Shown piece by piece: positions 7,618-15,414 of a stretch of DNA of 64,000 bases. Below the pieces are notes generated by a model, which did not search any database, was not told the origin of the DNA, and was given only the letters and a program-made list of their open reading frames with translations. Both the position numbers and the translations under genes were made by a program. This DNA comes from Prescottella equi (GTDB taxonomy: Bacteria > Actinomycetota > Actinomycetes > Mycobacteriales > Mycobacteriaceae), in assembly GCF_002094305.1 (NCBI RefSeq), contig NZ_LWTX01000002.1:310001-374000 (forward strand). The letters are read 5' to 3'. Position 1 is the first letter of the stretch; each line of letters opens with the position of its first letter.

Positions 7618-8004
7618 TCAGGCTTCGCTCGCGACGCCGACCGGCAACTTCGCCAGTTCCCCGAACTTGGCGTCGGAGTCGATCCAGTTCGCCGAGCGGC
7701 GCAGGCAGTCGAGCGCCTGGTCGAAGGCATCGGCCAGCCATTCGTCCTCGGCCTCTGCGAGCAGTTCGTCGGCAGCGCCTTCGGACAGCTGGAAGAACGC
7801 GACGTGCCAGGCCTCGATGGCGTCGACGTCGCTGGTCAGGCCGTCCTCCGAGTTGGTCGCCAGGACGTAGCGATTGAACTCGAAATCGACGCGGATCGCG
7901 TAACGGTCATGGAGGTTGACGATGTTGGCGGGACGGTGCGTGGCGGCTGCAAGCGCGATCAGAGCATCGGTGTACCGCGCTGTGTGTTCCTGCGTGCGGG
8001 GCAT
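7618..8004 (-). CDS. Hypothetical protein, paralogue of its convergent neighbour
   Basis: A 128-residue acidic protein of unknown function. It shares YTDALI-AA-TH-PA, YAIR and LATNSEDGL with the protein encoded head-on at the left, and the two stop codons are only seven bases apart. This suggests an inverted duplication. The C-terminal half is helical and Ala/Glu/Asp-rich (ELLAEAEDEWLADAFDQAL). The ATG start has no obvious strong ribosome site. Confidence 0.7.
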   Translation of the reverse strand: MPRTQEHTARYTDALIALAAATHRPANIVNLHDRYAIRVDFEFNRYVLATNSEDGLTSDVDAIEAWHVAFFQLSEGAADELLAEAEDEWLADAFDQALDCLRRSANWIDSDAKFGELAKLPVGVASEA

Positions 8005-8213
8005 GCGCCCTCATCTCTGACTTGAAGTGGCCCCCGTAACCCACGGTGGCAGCCGGCGCACCGGGGTGGCTGCGAACCCACCCCGCACGTTTCGCCCGAT
8101 CGATCGTAACGGCACCGACCACGATTTCGGCAAGCCACAGGCCGTGGTTGACCCGACCAGAGGAGGTTATCTGTGTAGACGAGAAACACTTTTCGATCCC
8201 AGGATCCGCATGC

Positions 8214-8230
8214 CCGATCGCTGCGATCGG
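8214..8230. promoter_or_regulatory. Short palindrome upstream of MerR-like gene
   Basis: CCGATCGC and GCGATCGG are perfect 8-base arms around one T, about 45 bases before the regulator's start. It could be an autoregulatory operator. It does not match the HspR box (HAIR). GC-rich palindromes occur by chance, so support is modest. Confidence 0.35.
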
Positions 8231-8274
8231 CGTCCCACGCACGATTCGCAGCACTGTACGAAGCGGAGGATTCG

Positions 8275-8625
8275 ATGCACAGTCACACCCACGAGCGACC
8301 CACCCGCTCCTACGGCTCCGCCGCCGCCCCCGTCGACCGGGGGGTGTACGGCATCTCGGTCACCGCCGAACTGTCCGGAGTCGGCCCCCAAACCCTGCGC
8401 CTGTACGAGCGCCGCGGACTGCTCGCCCCGGACCGCACCGGCGGCGGCACCCGACGCTACAGCCACGAGGACCTCGAGCGGCTGCGCCGCATCACCGAAC
8501 TCGTCGAGCTCGGCGTCAATCTCACCGGCATCCGCGAGATACTCGCCCTCGAGGACCAGCAGTCGGCACTGCGCGCGGAGATCGCGGAACTCACCCACGC
8601 CTCGCCGGAACGGCGCCTGGGCTGA
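8275..8625 (+). CDS. MerR/HspR-like transcriptional regulator
   Basis: A 116-residue DNA-binding protein. The MerR winged helix-turn-helix is clear: VYGISVTAELSGVGPQTLRLYERRGLLAP, then GTRRYSHEDLERLRRI, followed by a coiled region ending at about residue 103. The VYGIS start and the PQTLRLYERRGL motif resemble HspR, the heat-shock repressor, and small MerR proteins next to Hsp20 genes. No chaperone gene is adjacent and there is no cysteine pattern for metal sensing. A GGAGG ribosome site precedes the ATG. Confidence 0.85.
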   Translation: MHSHTHERPTRSYGSAAAPVDRGVYGISVTAELSGVGPQTLRLYERRGLLAPDRTGGGTRRYSHEDLERLRRITELVELGVNLTGIREILALEDQQSALRAEIAELTHASPERRLG

Positions 8626-8642
8626 TCGCCGGGCGACGGCTC

Positions 8643-10883
8643 CTATTCGATGCGAACGTCGTCGGGAGACTTGTCGTCCCGTAGCCCGCGCCACGCCGGG
8701 TGCCGCAGGCGCCCGGCGTCGGTGCGTTCCCGGTACCGCACCTCACCGACGACGCTCGGCGTCACCCACACGGTATCCCGGTCGACGTCGGGTACCTCGC
8801 CGGCGAAGGGGCTCGATTCGCGTTCGAGGGGTCCGAGCAACTCGATCAGCCGTTCGCGCTCCCGTTCGCTGAACCCGGTCCCGACCCGTCCGACGTACCG
8901 CAGCCCGGCCTTGTCGGGAACACCCAGCAGTAGCGACCCGATGCCTGCCTCGCGGGCACCGCGGCCCCGCCGCCATCCCCCGATCACCACTTCCTGCGTG
9001 AGCCAGTTCTTCGTCTTGATCCACGCCGTCCCGCGGCGACCCGGCAGGTAGATCGAGTCGCGACGCTTCGCGACGACGCCCTCGAGGTCCTTGCTCTGCG
9101 CGCGCACGTCCGCGACGCCGCCCGTCAACTGCGGTGGCACGTCGAGGCCCACGGTGGCCGCGGCCAGCGCGTCGAGGATCCGTCGGCGATCGTCGTAGCG
9201 CTTGCGGAGCAGCGAGACCCCGTCGAGGTACAGGATGTCGAAGGCCCGGAACTGAGGGACGCCGCCGGCCTGAAGCGCGGGAAAACTGGTGTTGCCGTGC
9301 GAGTCCAGGCTCACCACCTCGCCGTCGAGCACCACTCGATGCCCGTCGAGAGCCGCCGCGAGCGCCTGCAACGCCGGATAGCGTTCGGTCACATCGTTTC
9401 CCGCCCGCCCTCGCAACCGCACCGTCGTGCCGTCGAATTCGACGATCAGTCGGATGCCGTCCCACTTTCCCTCGAACGCCCACTGCTCGGGTTCGAGCCC
9501 GTCGAGCGTGCCGGCGGTGGCGAGCATCGGGGCGAGCCCGCGGGGCAGATCGGCGGCACCACCGTCATCCTTCATCAGGTGCATCAGCCACTGGTCGCCC
9601 TCGGTGCGGATGAGCGCGTATCGCCCCTGGGCCCGCTGCCCGGACAGTCGCACGATCACCTCGTCGTCGCGCCATTTCTCCGGCTCGTACGTCCCCGCGT
9701 CCCAGATGCTCACGGTGCCGCCGCCGTACTCGCCCTTGGGAATCGATCCCGCGAAGCTCGCGTACTCGAGCGGGTGGTCCTCGGTGTGAACGGCCAGACG
9801 GTTCTCCTTCGACGACGTCGGCAGCCCGCGGGGTACCGCCCACGACACCATCACTCCGTCACGTTCGAGACGGAAGTCGTAGTGCAGGCGTCGGGCGTGG
9901 TGCTCCTGGATCACGAACGAATTGCCCTCGCCGCCTTCGGCCGCGGTCTGCGGGATCGGTTCGGGCGTACGGTCGGCGTCGCGCTTGCGGCGGTACTCGG
10001 TGAGGGCATCCATCCGCGGATCGAGGTCGGCGATGAGGTCGCCGTCCCGCTGGAACCGGTCGAGGACCTCGTCGAACCGCAGATGCCGCAGGCCCGGATC
10101 CTCGAGTTCGTCCCAGGTCCGCGGCGCCGCCACGGTGGGTGCCGCCCGGCCGCGCAACGAGTACGGCGCAATGGTGGTCTTCGCCGCGTTGTTCTGGCTC
10201 CAGTCCACGAAGACGCGCCCCGCCCGCACCGATTTCGCCATCGTCGCCGTCACCAAATCGGGGTGCAACTGTTCCAAGCTGGTCGCGACCTTCCGCGCGA
10301 CAGTGGACGCTCCGCCCGGCGCAAGGGTCCGGTCCAACGGCACGTACACGTGAATCCCTTTGCTGCCACTGGTGACCGGGTACGCCGTCCAGCCCAGGCT
10401 CGCCACCAGGTCCCGCACCGCGGCGGCCACCCGCGCGCACTCCGCGAGCCCCACACCGTCACCGGGATCGAGATCGAACACCAGCCGCGTCGCAGGCCCC
10501 GGCTCGCCGTCGACGAAGCGCCACTGCGGAACGTGGACCTCGAGCGCCGCCTGCTGGCCGATCCACACCAGGGCCGCAGCGGAATCGATCACCGGGTACC
10601 GCACCGCCCGGTCCTTGTGATGGACCGCGTGACGCGTGAGCCAGTCCGGTGCGGACGCAGCGAGGTTCTTCTCGAAGAACGACGGCTCGTCGACCCCGTT
10701 CGGCCAGCGCTTGCGGGTCACCGGACGATCCACGACGTGCGGCAGCATCGCCGGTGCGATCGCCTCGTAGTAGTCGATCACCTCGCCCTTGGTCACTGCG
10801 GGGCCGTTCGCGGTGGCCGGATAGAGCACCTTGTCGAGGCGGCTCACCGCCACCCGTCGTCCGTCGATGGTGCGCGTCGGCAT
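8643..10883 (-). CDS. ligD: ATP-dependent DNA ligase LigD (polymerase-phosphoesterase-ligase)
   Basis: A 746-residue multifunctional non-homologous end-joining enzyme. Order: primase-polymerase (1-~290) with metal-binding Asp137 and Asp139 in FDLDPGDG; 3'-phosphoesterase (~325-450) with HHARRLHYDFRLERDG; and ATP-dependent ligase (~455-746) with nucleophile Lys473 in EGKWDG. Length and order match M. tuberculosis LigD (759 residues). It repairs double-strand breaks with Ku, whose gene is not in this window although ku and ligD are often adjacent. The ATG follows GGGAGG. The 3' end lies 17 bases from the convergent regulator's stop. Confidence 0.97.
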   Translation of the reverse strand: MPTRTIDGRRVAVSRLDKVLYPATANGPAVTKGEVIDYYEAIAPAMLPHVVDRPVTRKRWPNGVDEPSFFEKNLAASAPDWLTRHAVHHKDRAVRYPVIDSAAALVWIGQQAALEVHVPQWRFVDGEPGPATRLVFDLDPGDGVGLAECARVAAAVRDLVASLGWTAYPVTSGSKGIHVYVPLDRTLAPGGASTVARKVATSLEQLHPDLVTATMAKSVRAGRVFVDWSQNNAAKTTIAPYSLRGRAAPTVAAPRTWDELEDPGLRHLRFDEVLDRFQRDGDLIADLDPRMDALTEYRRKRDADRTPEPIPQTAAEGGEGNSFVIQEHHARRLHYDFRLERDGVMVSWAVPRGLPTSSKENRLAVHTEDHPLEYASFAGSIPKGEYGGGTVSIWDAGTYEPEKWRDDEVIVRLSGQRAQGRYALIRTEGDQWLMHLMKDDGGAADLPRGLAPMLATAGTLDGLEPEQWAFEGKWDGIRLIVEFDGTTVRLRGRAGNDVTERYPALQALAAALDGHRVVLDGEVVSLDSHGNTSFPALQAGGVPQFRAFDILYLDGVSLLRKRYDDRRRILDALAAATVGLDVPPQLTGGVADVRAQSKDLEGVVAKRRDSIYLPGRRGTAWIKTKNWLTQEVVIGGWRRGRGAREAGIGSLLLGVPDKAGLRYVGRVGTGFSERERERLIELLGPLERESSPFAGEVPDVDRDTVWVTPSVVGEVRYRERTDAGRLRHPAWRGLRDDKSPDDVRIE

Positions 10884-10962
10884 CGGTCACCTCCCGTCAC
10901 AGATACGCACATTGTGCGCCCGCACGCACCTGTTCTTGTCGCATTCCGGGCGCGAAGGCAAG

Positions 10963-11865
10963 ATGACTGCGGTGTTGACCCCCCGACGACGCTCTGCGGT
11001 CCTGGCCTCGATCTGCCTCGCCGTCGTTCCCGCGACCGCATGCACCATCGCCGATCCCGCCGACGCGGCCGACACGTCGGCAGCATCCGCGGACGCCGCG
11101 TCGCGGTCGGTCTCGTGCGGTCCCGGCGGCGGGCTCACCTGGGCGCCGGACGTTCTCACGATTGCGACCGACGACCCCGCCCACGCACCGTGGGTCATCG
11201 ACAACGACCCGGCCAACGGGCTGGGCTACGAGGGGGCGGTGGCCCGAGCAGTGTCCGAACGCCTGGGGTACGCCCCCGACCAGGTGCGGTTCAGCCGGGT
11301 CGCCTTCGACGACGCCCTGGCGCCCGGGCCCAAGAACTTCGACTTCGACATCAACCAGTTCACGATCGTCACCGACCGGCGGGACAGCGTCGATTTCTCG
11401 GCGCCGTACTACCCGGTGGCGCAGTCGGTGGTGGCGCTGTCCACGAACCCCGCAGCACGATCGCGATCGCTCGCCGACCTGACGGAGCTTCGACTGGGCG
11501 CGCAGCGGAATTCGACGAGCCTGGCCGCGATCGAGGGCACCATCCGTCCGGGAAGGACGCCGATGGCATTCGACAGCACCGATACGGCGAAAGCGGCGCT
11601 GCTGGCCGGCGAGGTCGATGCGATCGTCGTGGACCTGCCCACCGGCTTCCACATCACGGAGGAACAGATTCCGGGAAGCGTCATCGTCGGGCAGTTCCCC
11701 CGCCCCAACGATGTCACCGAGTTCTACGGCGTGGTGCTCGAGAAGGACAGTCCTCTGACCGGGTGCGTGTCCGCCGCACTCGACGGCCTGTACGACGACG
11801 GGACCCTGGACGCTCTGATCGCGCGGTGGCTCACCGACAGCGCCGGCGCGCGGGTGCTGCAGTAG
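10963..11865 (+). CDS. Polar amino-acid-type ABC substrate-binding lipoprotein (SBP_bac_3)
   Basis: A 300-residue extracellular solute-binding protein. The N-terminus (LTPRRRSAVLASICLAVVPATAC) is a signal peptide ending in a lipobox-like ATAC, so it should be lipid-anchored outside the membrane. The rest is a type 3 solute-binding fold, with hallmark stretches FDFDINQFTIVTDRRDSVDFSAPYY and LLAGEVDAIVVDLP. No permease or ATPase gene is beside it, so its partner is elsewhere or it works as a sensor. ATG with GAAGGCAAG ahead is chosen over upstream in-frame codons because it places the signal peptide correctly. Confidence 0.9.
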   Translation: MTAVLTPRRRSAVLASICLAVVPATACTIADPADAADTSAASADAASRSVSCGPGGGLTWAPDVLTIATDDPAHAPWVIDNDPANGLGYEGAVARAVSERLGYAPDQVRFSRVAFDDALAPGPKNFDFDINQFTIVTDRRDSVDFSAPYYPVAQSVVALSTNPAARSRSLADLTELRLGAQRNSTSLAAIEGTIRPGRTPMAFDSTDTAKAALLAGEVDAIVVDLPTGFHITEEQIPGSVIVGQFPRPNDVTEFYGVVLEKDSPLTGCVSAALDGLYDDGTLDALIARWLTDSAGARVLQ

Positions 11866-11895
11866 CAGCTCCCGCGGTCGGCGCCGCCGATCGGT

Positions 11896-13041
11896 TCACA
11901 GCTCGAGATCGCGACCGATGATCTCCTTCATGATCTCGTTGGATCCGGCCCAGATCTTCGTGACCCGGGCGTCCATCCAGGCCCGCGCGACGCGGTACTC
12001 GCGCATGAAGCCGTAACCACCGTGCAACTGCACGCAGTGGTCGAGGACCTCGTTCTGCACCTGCGCCGACCACCACTTGGCCTTGGCCGCGTCGACGGCG
12101 CTCAGACCCGAATCGGAGTGTTCGGCCACCGCGGCGTCGATGTACGCCTGGGCCACCTCGATCTTCGTCACCAGCTCGGCCAGCAGGAACTTGTTGTGCT
12201 GGAACGACCCGATCGAGTTCCCGAAGGCCTTGCGCTCCTTCGCGTACTCGATGGTCTCGAGCAGGATCTGCTTGGCGTGCGCGACGTTGGTCACTGCGGC
12301 GCCGATCCGTTCCTGCGGCAGCCGCTCCATCATCGAGACGAACCCGGTGCCGGGCTCGCCGAGCATCGCGTCGGCGGGCAGCCGGATCTCGTCGAAGAAC
12401 AGTTCCGCGGTGTCCGCCTCCGGCTGGCCCACCTTGTCGAGCTTGCGTCCCCGCTCGAATCCGGGCAGCGACGTGTCGACGAGGAACAGGCTGATGCCCT
12501 TCGACCTCTGGGTCGGATCGGTTCGAGCCGCCACCACCACGACGTCGGCGGTGTAGCCGTTGGTGATGAACGTCTTGGAGCCGCTCAGAATCCAGTCGGA
12601 ACCGTCGCGGACCGCGGACGTCTTGAGGTTCGCCAGATCCGAGCCGGCAGACGGCTCGGTCATGCCGATCGCAGCGACGGCCTCACCGGCGGCCATGCGC
12701 GGCAGCCACTGCTGCTTCTGCTCCTCCGACGCCAGGTCGACGACGTACGGGGTCACGATGTCGAAGTGGATGCCGAAGCTCGACGCCAGCGCCATGTTGA
12801 CCGCGGCCAGTTCCTCGGTGGCGACGGCGTTGAACCGGTAGTCGCCGGCCTCGCCGCCGCCGTACGCCTCGGGGATCTCGAGCCCGAGGATGCCCTGCTT
12901 GCCGGCCTCGTGCCAGACCTCACGCGCGATGAGTTTGTTCTCGGCGTACTCGTCCACGTTGGGCACCACGTCGCGGGCCAGGAAATCGCGGACGGCCGAA
13001 CGGAACTCCTCGTGATCGGCCGTGAAAACTGATCTCTTCAC
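11896..13041 (-). CDS. Acyl-CoA dehydrogenase
   Basis: A 381-residue FAD-dependent acyl-CoA dehydrogenase that makes 2-enoyl-CoA in beta-oxidation. Signatures are present: IGMTEPSAGSDL and FITNGYTADVVVVAARTD (flavin/substrate loops), QERIGAA, and the C-terminal HGGYGFMREYRVARAWMDARVTKIWAGSNEIMKEIIGR, whose Glu in SNEI is the likely base. The GTG start has AAAGGG upstream. The gene diverges from a TetR regulator across 123 bases holding a palindromic operator, so it is probably TetR-controlled. Chain-length preference cannot be read. Confidence 0.93.
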   Translation of the reverse strand: MKRSVFTADHEEFRSAVRDFLARDVVPNVDEYAENKLIAREVWHEAGKQGILGLEIPEAYGGGEAGDYRFNAVATEELAAVNMALASSFGIHFDIVTPYVVDLASEEQKQQWLPRMAAGEAVAAIGMTEPSAGSDLANLKTSAVRDGSDWILSGSKTFITNGYTADVVVVAARTDPTQRSKGISLFLVDTSLPGFERGRKLDKVGQPEADTAELFFDEIRLPADAMLGEPGTGFVSMMERLPQERIGAAVTNVAHAKQILLETIEYAKERKAFGNSIGSFQHNKFLLAELVTKIEVAQAYIDAAVAEHSDSGLSAVDAAKAKWWSAQVQNEVLDHCVQLHGGYGFMREYRVARAWMDARVTKIWAGSNEIMKEIIGRDLEL

Positions 13042-13072
13042 TTCGCAGCCCTTTCCGACTGAGCACTAACTT

Positions 13073-13088
13073 CTAAGCGTTCGCTTAG
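13073..13088. promoter_or_regulatory. TetR-type operator between acyl-CoA dehydrogenase and TetR genes
   Basis: Perfect palindrome CTAAGCG-TT-CGCTTAG lying 31 bases before the dehydrogenase start and 76 before the regulator start. A near copy (CTAAGCG-AT-CGCTCAG) occurs at the other end of the regulator gene, which supports a real binding motif. Confidence 0.7.
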
Positions 13089-13164
13089 TCTGCGGTGGAC
13101 GTGTGCGAAAGTCAACGCGGAAGACGTCGACACCGGGTCGACGGAGCGGCGGAGGTCGAACCAG

Positions 13165-13788
13165 ATGACATCGCGAACAGGAACCCGATCGGGCGCGCCC
13201 GAGACGGAGCGGCCGGCCGCCGAGGCCGAGCAGCGACTGCTCGACGCCGCCCGCGACGCCTTCGCCGCGAAGGGCTACCACGGCACGAGCACGCGGGAGA
13301 TCGCAGCAGGAGCCGGCATGAGCCCCGCCGCCATGTACATCCACTTCCGGTCCAAGCAGGACGTCCTCGCGCGACTGAGCATCGAGGGACACGTCTCCGC
13401 CCTCGCCCGACTCACCGCCGCCGCCACACCTCCCGGTTCGCCCACGAAACGCCTGCGGGCAGCGGTGTACGCGTTCGCCCACTGGCACGCCGAGAACACC
13501 ACGACCGCCCGGGTGGTGCAGTACGAGTTGTCCCATCTCGACCCCGCCAGTCACGTGCAGGTGGTGCGGTTGCGGCGCGAGATCGTCGACACGGTGCGCT
13601 CGATCGTCGCGGACGGGTCGCGCGTCGGCGACTTCGCGGTGGCCGACGTCGACACCACGACGCTCGCCGTGCTGTCGCTGTGCATCGACACCGCCCGCTG
13701 GTACCCGTCTCGCGAACTCGACACCCCGGACGCGGTCGGCGCATCGCTGGCGGCGATGGCAGAGCGGATGGTCGGGGCGGTCGGCTGA
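13165..13788 (+). CDS. TetR family regulator of the divergent acyl-CoA dehydrogenase
   Basis: A 207-residue one-component regulator. Residues ~22-70 contain the TetR helix-turn-helix: LLDAARDAFAAKGYHGTSTREIAAGAGMSPAAMYIHFRSKQDVL. The helical C-terminal part binds ligand and dimerises; in this context an acyl-CoA ligand is plausible (inference). It faces the acyl-CoA dehydrogenase across a shared operator, and a second similar site follows its stop codon. The ATG sits in GAACCAGATG without a strong ribosome site. Confidence 0.9.
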   Translation: MTSRTGTRSGAPETERPAAEAEQRLLDAARDAFAAKGYHGTSTREIAAGAGMSPAAMYIHFRSKQDVLARLSIEGHVSALARLTAAATPPGSPTKRLRAAVYAFAHWHAENTTTARVVQYELSHLDPASHVQVVRLRREIVDTVRSIVADGSRVGDFAVADVDTTTLAVLSLCIDTARWYPSRELDTPDAVGASLAAMAERMVGAVG

Positions 13789-13819
13789 GCCCGGCTCGTT
13801 CTTCCGCGCCCCCGAACCC

Positions 13820-13835
13820 CTAAGCGATCGCTCAG
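13820..13835. promoter_or_regulatory. Second copy of the TetR-type operator
   Basis: CTAAGCG-AT-CGCTCAG matches the first site in 13 of 16 bases and remains palindromic at six of seven arm positions. It overlaps the stop codon of the convergent endoglycoceramidase, an unusual place for an operator; it may aid looping or act as a roadblock. Confidence 0.5.
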
Positions 13836-15298
13836 AGCGTTGTGACCGAGTACTCTCCGGCGGCCTCACCGATCAGGCGCCAGCCGCCGTCGACGCGGGT
13901 GAGCGCGACGTCGGCCACGTTCACCGTGTCCAGCTGCGGCCGCTCGGCGCCGGGGTACCAGGCCTCGATGCGTCCGGTGCCGTCGCCGCGGAAGCCTTCC
14001 GTCGCCACCTCGGTCAGGCCAGGCGCCGCCCGCGGGTACGCGCGGGCGAGTTGCTCCGCGAACCCCTCGACCAGCCCCTGCTCCTCCCCCGACGGACAGT
14101 CGATGCGATTGAGGTTGCCCTGCGGCTCGGCGGTATTGCCGTCCTTCACCGCGTGCGGGTCACCACACGCCTGGGTCCACGACCACCACGCGCCCCCGAT
14201 CCGGTGCGTGTTCATCGCATCGACGAACCGGCGGACCTGACCTGCCTGCTCGTCCGGATCACCGAACCAGCCCCACTCGCCGGTCCACAGCGGCGCGCCG
14301 TACCAGTCGGCCGCCGCCGCGGCGATCCTGAATCCGTCCTCGATCGAAGGAAATTCACTGCTGACGTTGATCGACTGGCTGTAGAGGTGCGGCGAGAACA
14401 CGACCAGCGGATCGGCAAGATAGTGCCGCGGCGGCAGCGCGTCGAATCCGAACGCCGACCACAGCGCGCTGGGCTCGAAGATCACCAGGTGCGGGAAGCC
14501 GCCCGTCTCGGCCTGCCGGATGGCCGCGATCGCCCGCTGATAGAAGCGTCCGATCTGATCGGCCGCCGCGAACGGGTCCCGAAGCCCGGGGTTCGGTTCG
14601 TTGAGCAGGTCGTAGCCCACCACCGCGGGCTCGTTCCTGAACTCTGCGGCCAGGCGCGCCCAGGTCTGCACCAGGTGGCCCTGCACACCCTGTTCGTCGT
14701 CGTAGAACGCCTGGAACGCCCTGGCGACCGCCGGCGACGCTTCCCGCTGACCGCCGATGTTGCACGTCGTCCACCCGCCGGTGAGCGTCGCCCATTCGGG
14801 TGCCCCGTCCCACCCGATCCCGCGCTGCAGGAGCGGCGGGCAATCCTGTCCCTCGGGCGTTCCCACGTAGGGACCCCACGCGTCCTGGTGCATGTCGAGG
14901 ACCGTGTAGATGCCGTTGTCCTTCGCGTCCTGCACGGCCTCGCGGATCCGGGCGACGTAGGCGGCGTCGAAGGCGCCGGGGGTCGGTTCGAGCGCCGACC
15001 ACGCGATGTTCAACCGCACCACGTCGAATCCGAGCGCCGCCATGGCTTCGAAGTCCGTCCGGTCCAGCGGCGCGACCGTCGGCAGTCCGGTTCCGTTGGA
15101 GGCGTAGTCGTTGAGCCCGTTGACGTTCGCGCCGCGCAGCATGACCGTCCGCCCGTCGACGTCCTTGATGGCGCCGTCCTCGACGGTCAGCCGCGGAAGC
15201 GTCCAGCCATCCGAGGCAGACGGGACCGGAGCCGCCGACACGGCCGGCGCGGCCTGGAGTGTCAGAGCCGCGAGGGCGACCATCAACAGTGCGCGCAC
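13832..15298 (-). CDS. Secreted GH5 endoglycoceramidase (endogalactosylceramidase-like)
   Basis: A 488-residue glycoside hydrolase that cleaves the bond between glycan and ceramide in glycosphingolipids. An N-terminal signal peptide (RALLMVALAALTLQAAPAVSAAP) exports it. The GH5 barrel shows LNIAWSALEP, VLDMHQDAW, acid/base Glu in DLLNEP and nucleophile Glu in TGEWGWFG; a beta-sandwich domain follows. R. equi is the classic source of these enzymes, and endogalactosylceramidase (EGALC) has about this length. The GTG start is chosen because AGGAAGG lies six bases upstream and the signal peptide then begins correctly; an in-frame TTG nine codons earlier is weaker. Confidence 0.92.
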   Translation of the reverse strand: MRALLMVALAALTLQAAPAVSAAPVPSASDGWTLPRLTVEDGAIKDVDGRTVMLRGANVNGLNDYASNGTGLPTVAPLDRTDFEAMAALGFDVVRLNIAWSALEPTPGAFDAAYVARIREAVQDAKDNGIYTVLDMHQDAWGPYVGTPEGQDCPPLLQRGIGWDGAPEWATLTGGWTTCNIGGQREASPAVARAFQAFYDDEQGVQGHLVQTWARLAAEFRNEPAVVGYDLLNEPNPGLRDPFAAADQIGRFYQRAIAAIRQAETGGFPHLVIFEPSALWSAFGFDALPPRHYLADPLVVFSPHLYSQSINVSSEFPSIEDGFRIAAAAADWYGAPLWTGEWGWFGDPDEQAGQVRRFVDAMNTHRIGGAWWSWTQACGDPHAVKDGNTAEPQGNLNRIDCPSGEEQGLVEGFAEQLARAYPRAAPGLTEVATEGFRGDGTGRIEAWYPGAERPQLDTVNVADVALTRVDGGWRLIGEAAGEYSVTTL

Positions 15299-15317
15299 GA
15301 GGAGCCTTCCTGTACAA

Positions 15318-15333
15318 CCGTCCAAGTGGACGG
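15318..15333. promoter_or_regulatory. Palindrome upstream of endoglycoceramidase
   Basis: CCGTCCA-AG-TGGACGG, perfect 7-base arms about 20 bases before the chosen start. It may be an operator or a hairpin in the mRNA leader. Confidence 0.4.
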
Positions 15334-15414
15334 AAGCTTAGGTCGGCACCGGGACCGAAAGGGGCGAAACCATCGAAGTTCCGCTCGCCGAGCACGTCTC
15401 GAACAGTCCTCGGG

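Noticed and set aside
7907-8254. Minus-strand frame overlapping the 128-residue hypothetical gene and the MerR promoter
   Set aside because: Cys/His/Arg-rich product without similarity; overlaps a better-supported paralogous gene.
8005-8274. HspR box (HAIR) upstream of the MerR/HspR-like gene
   Set aside because: No CTTGAGT-N7-ACTCAAG-like sequence; only an unrelated GC-rich palindrome is present.
8027-8872. Plus-strand frame covering the MerR-like gene in another phase
   Set aside because: Pro/Thr/Arg-rich shadow of the MerR and ligD coding regions.
9297-11921. Long plus-strand open frame opposite ligD
   Set aside because: Antisense to a fully supported LigD; composition is Arg/Pro/His noise and it runs out of frame through the binding-protein gene.
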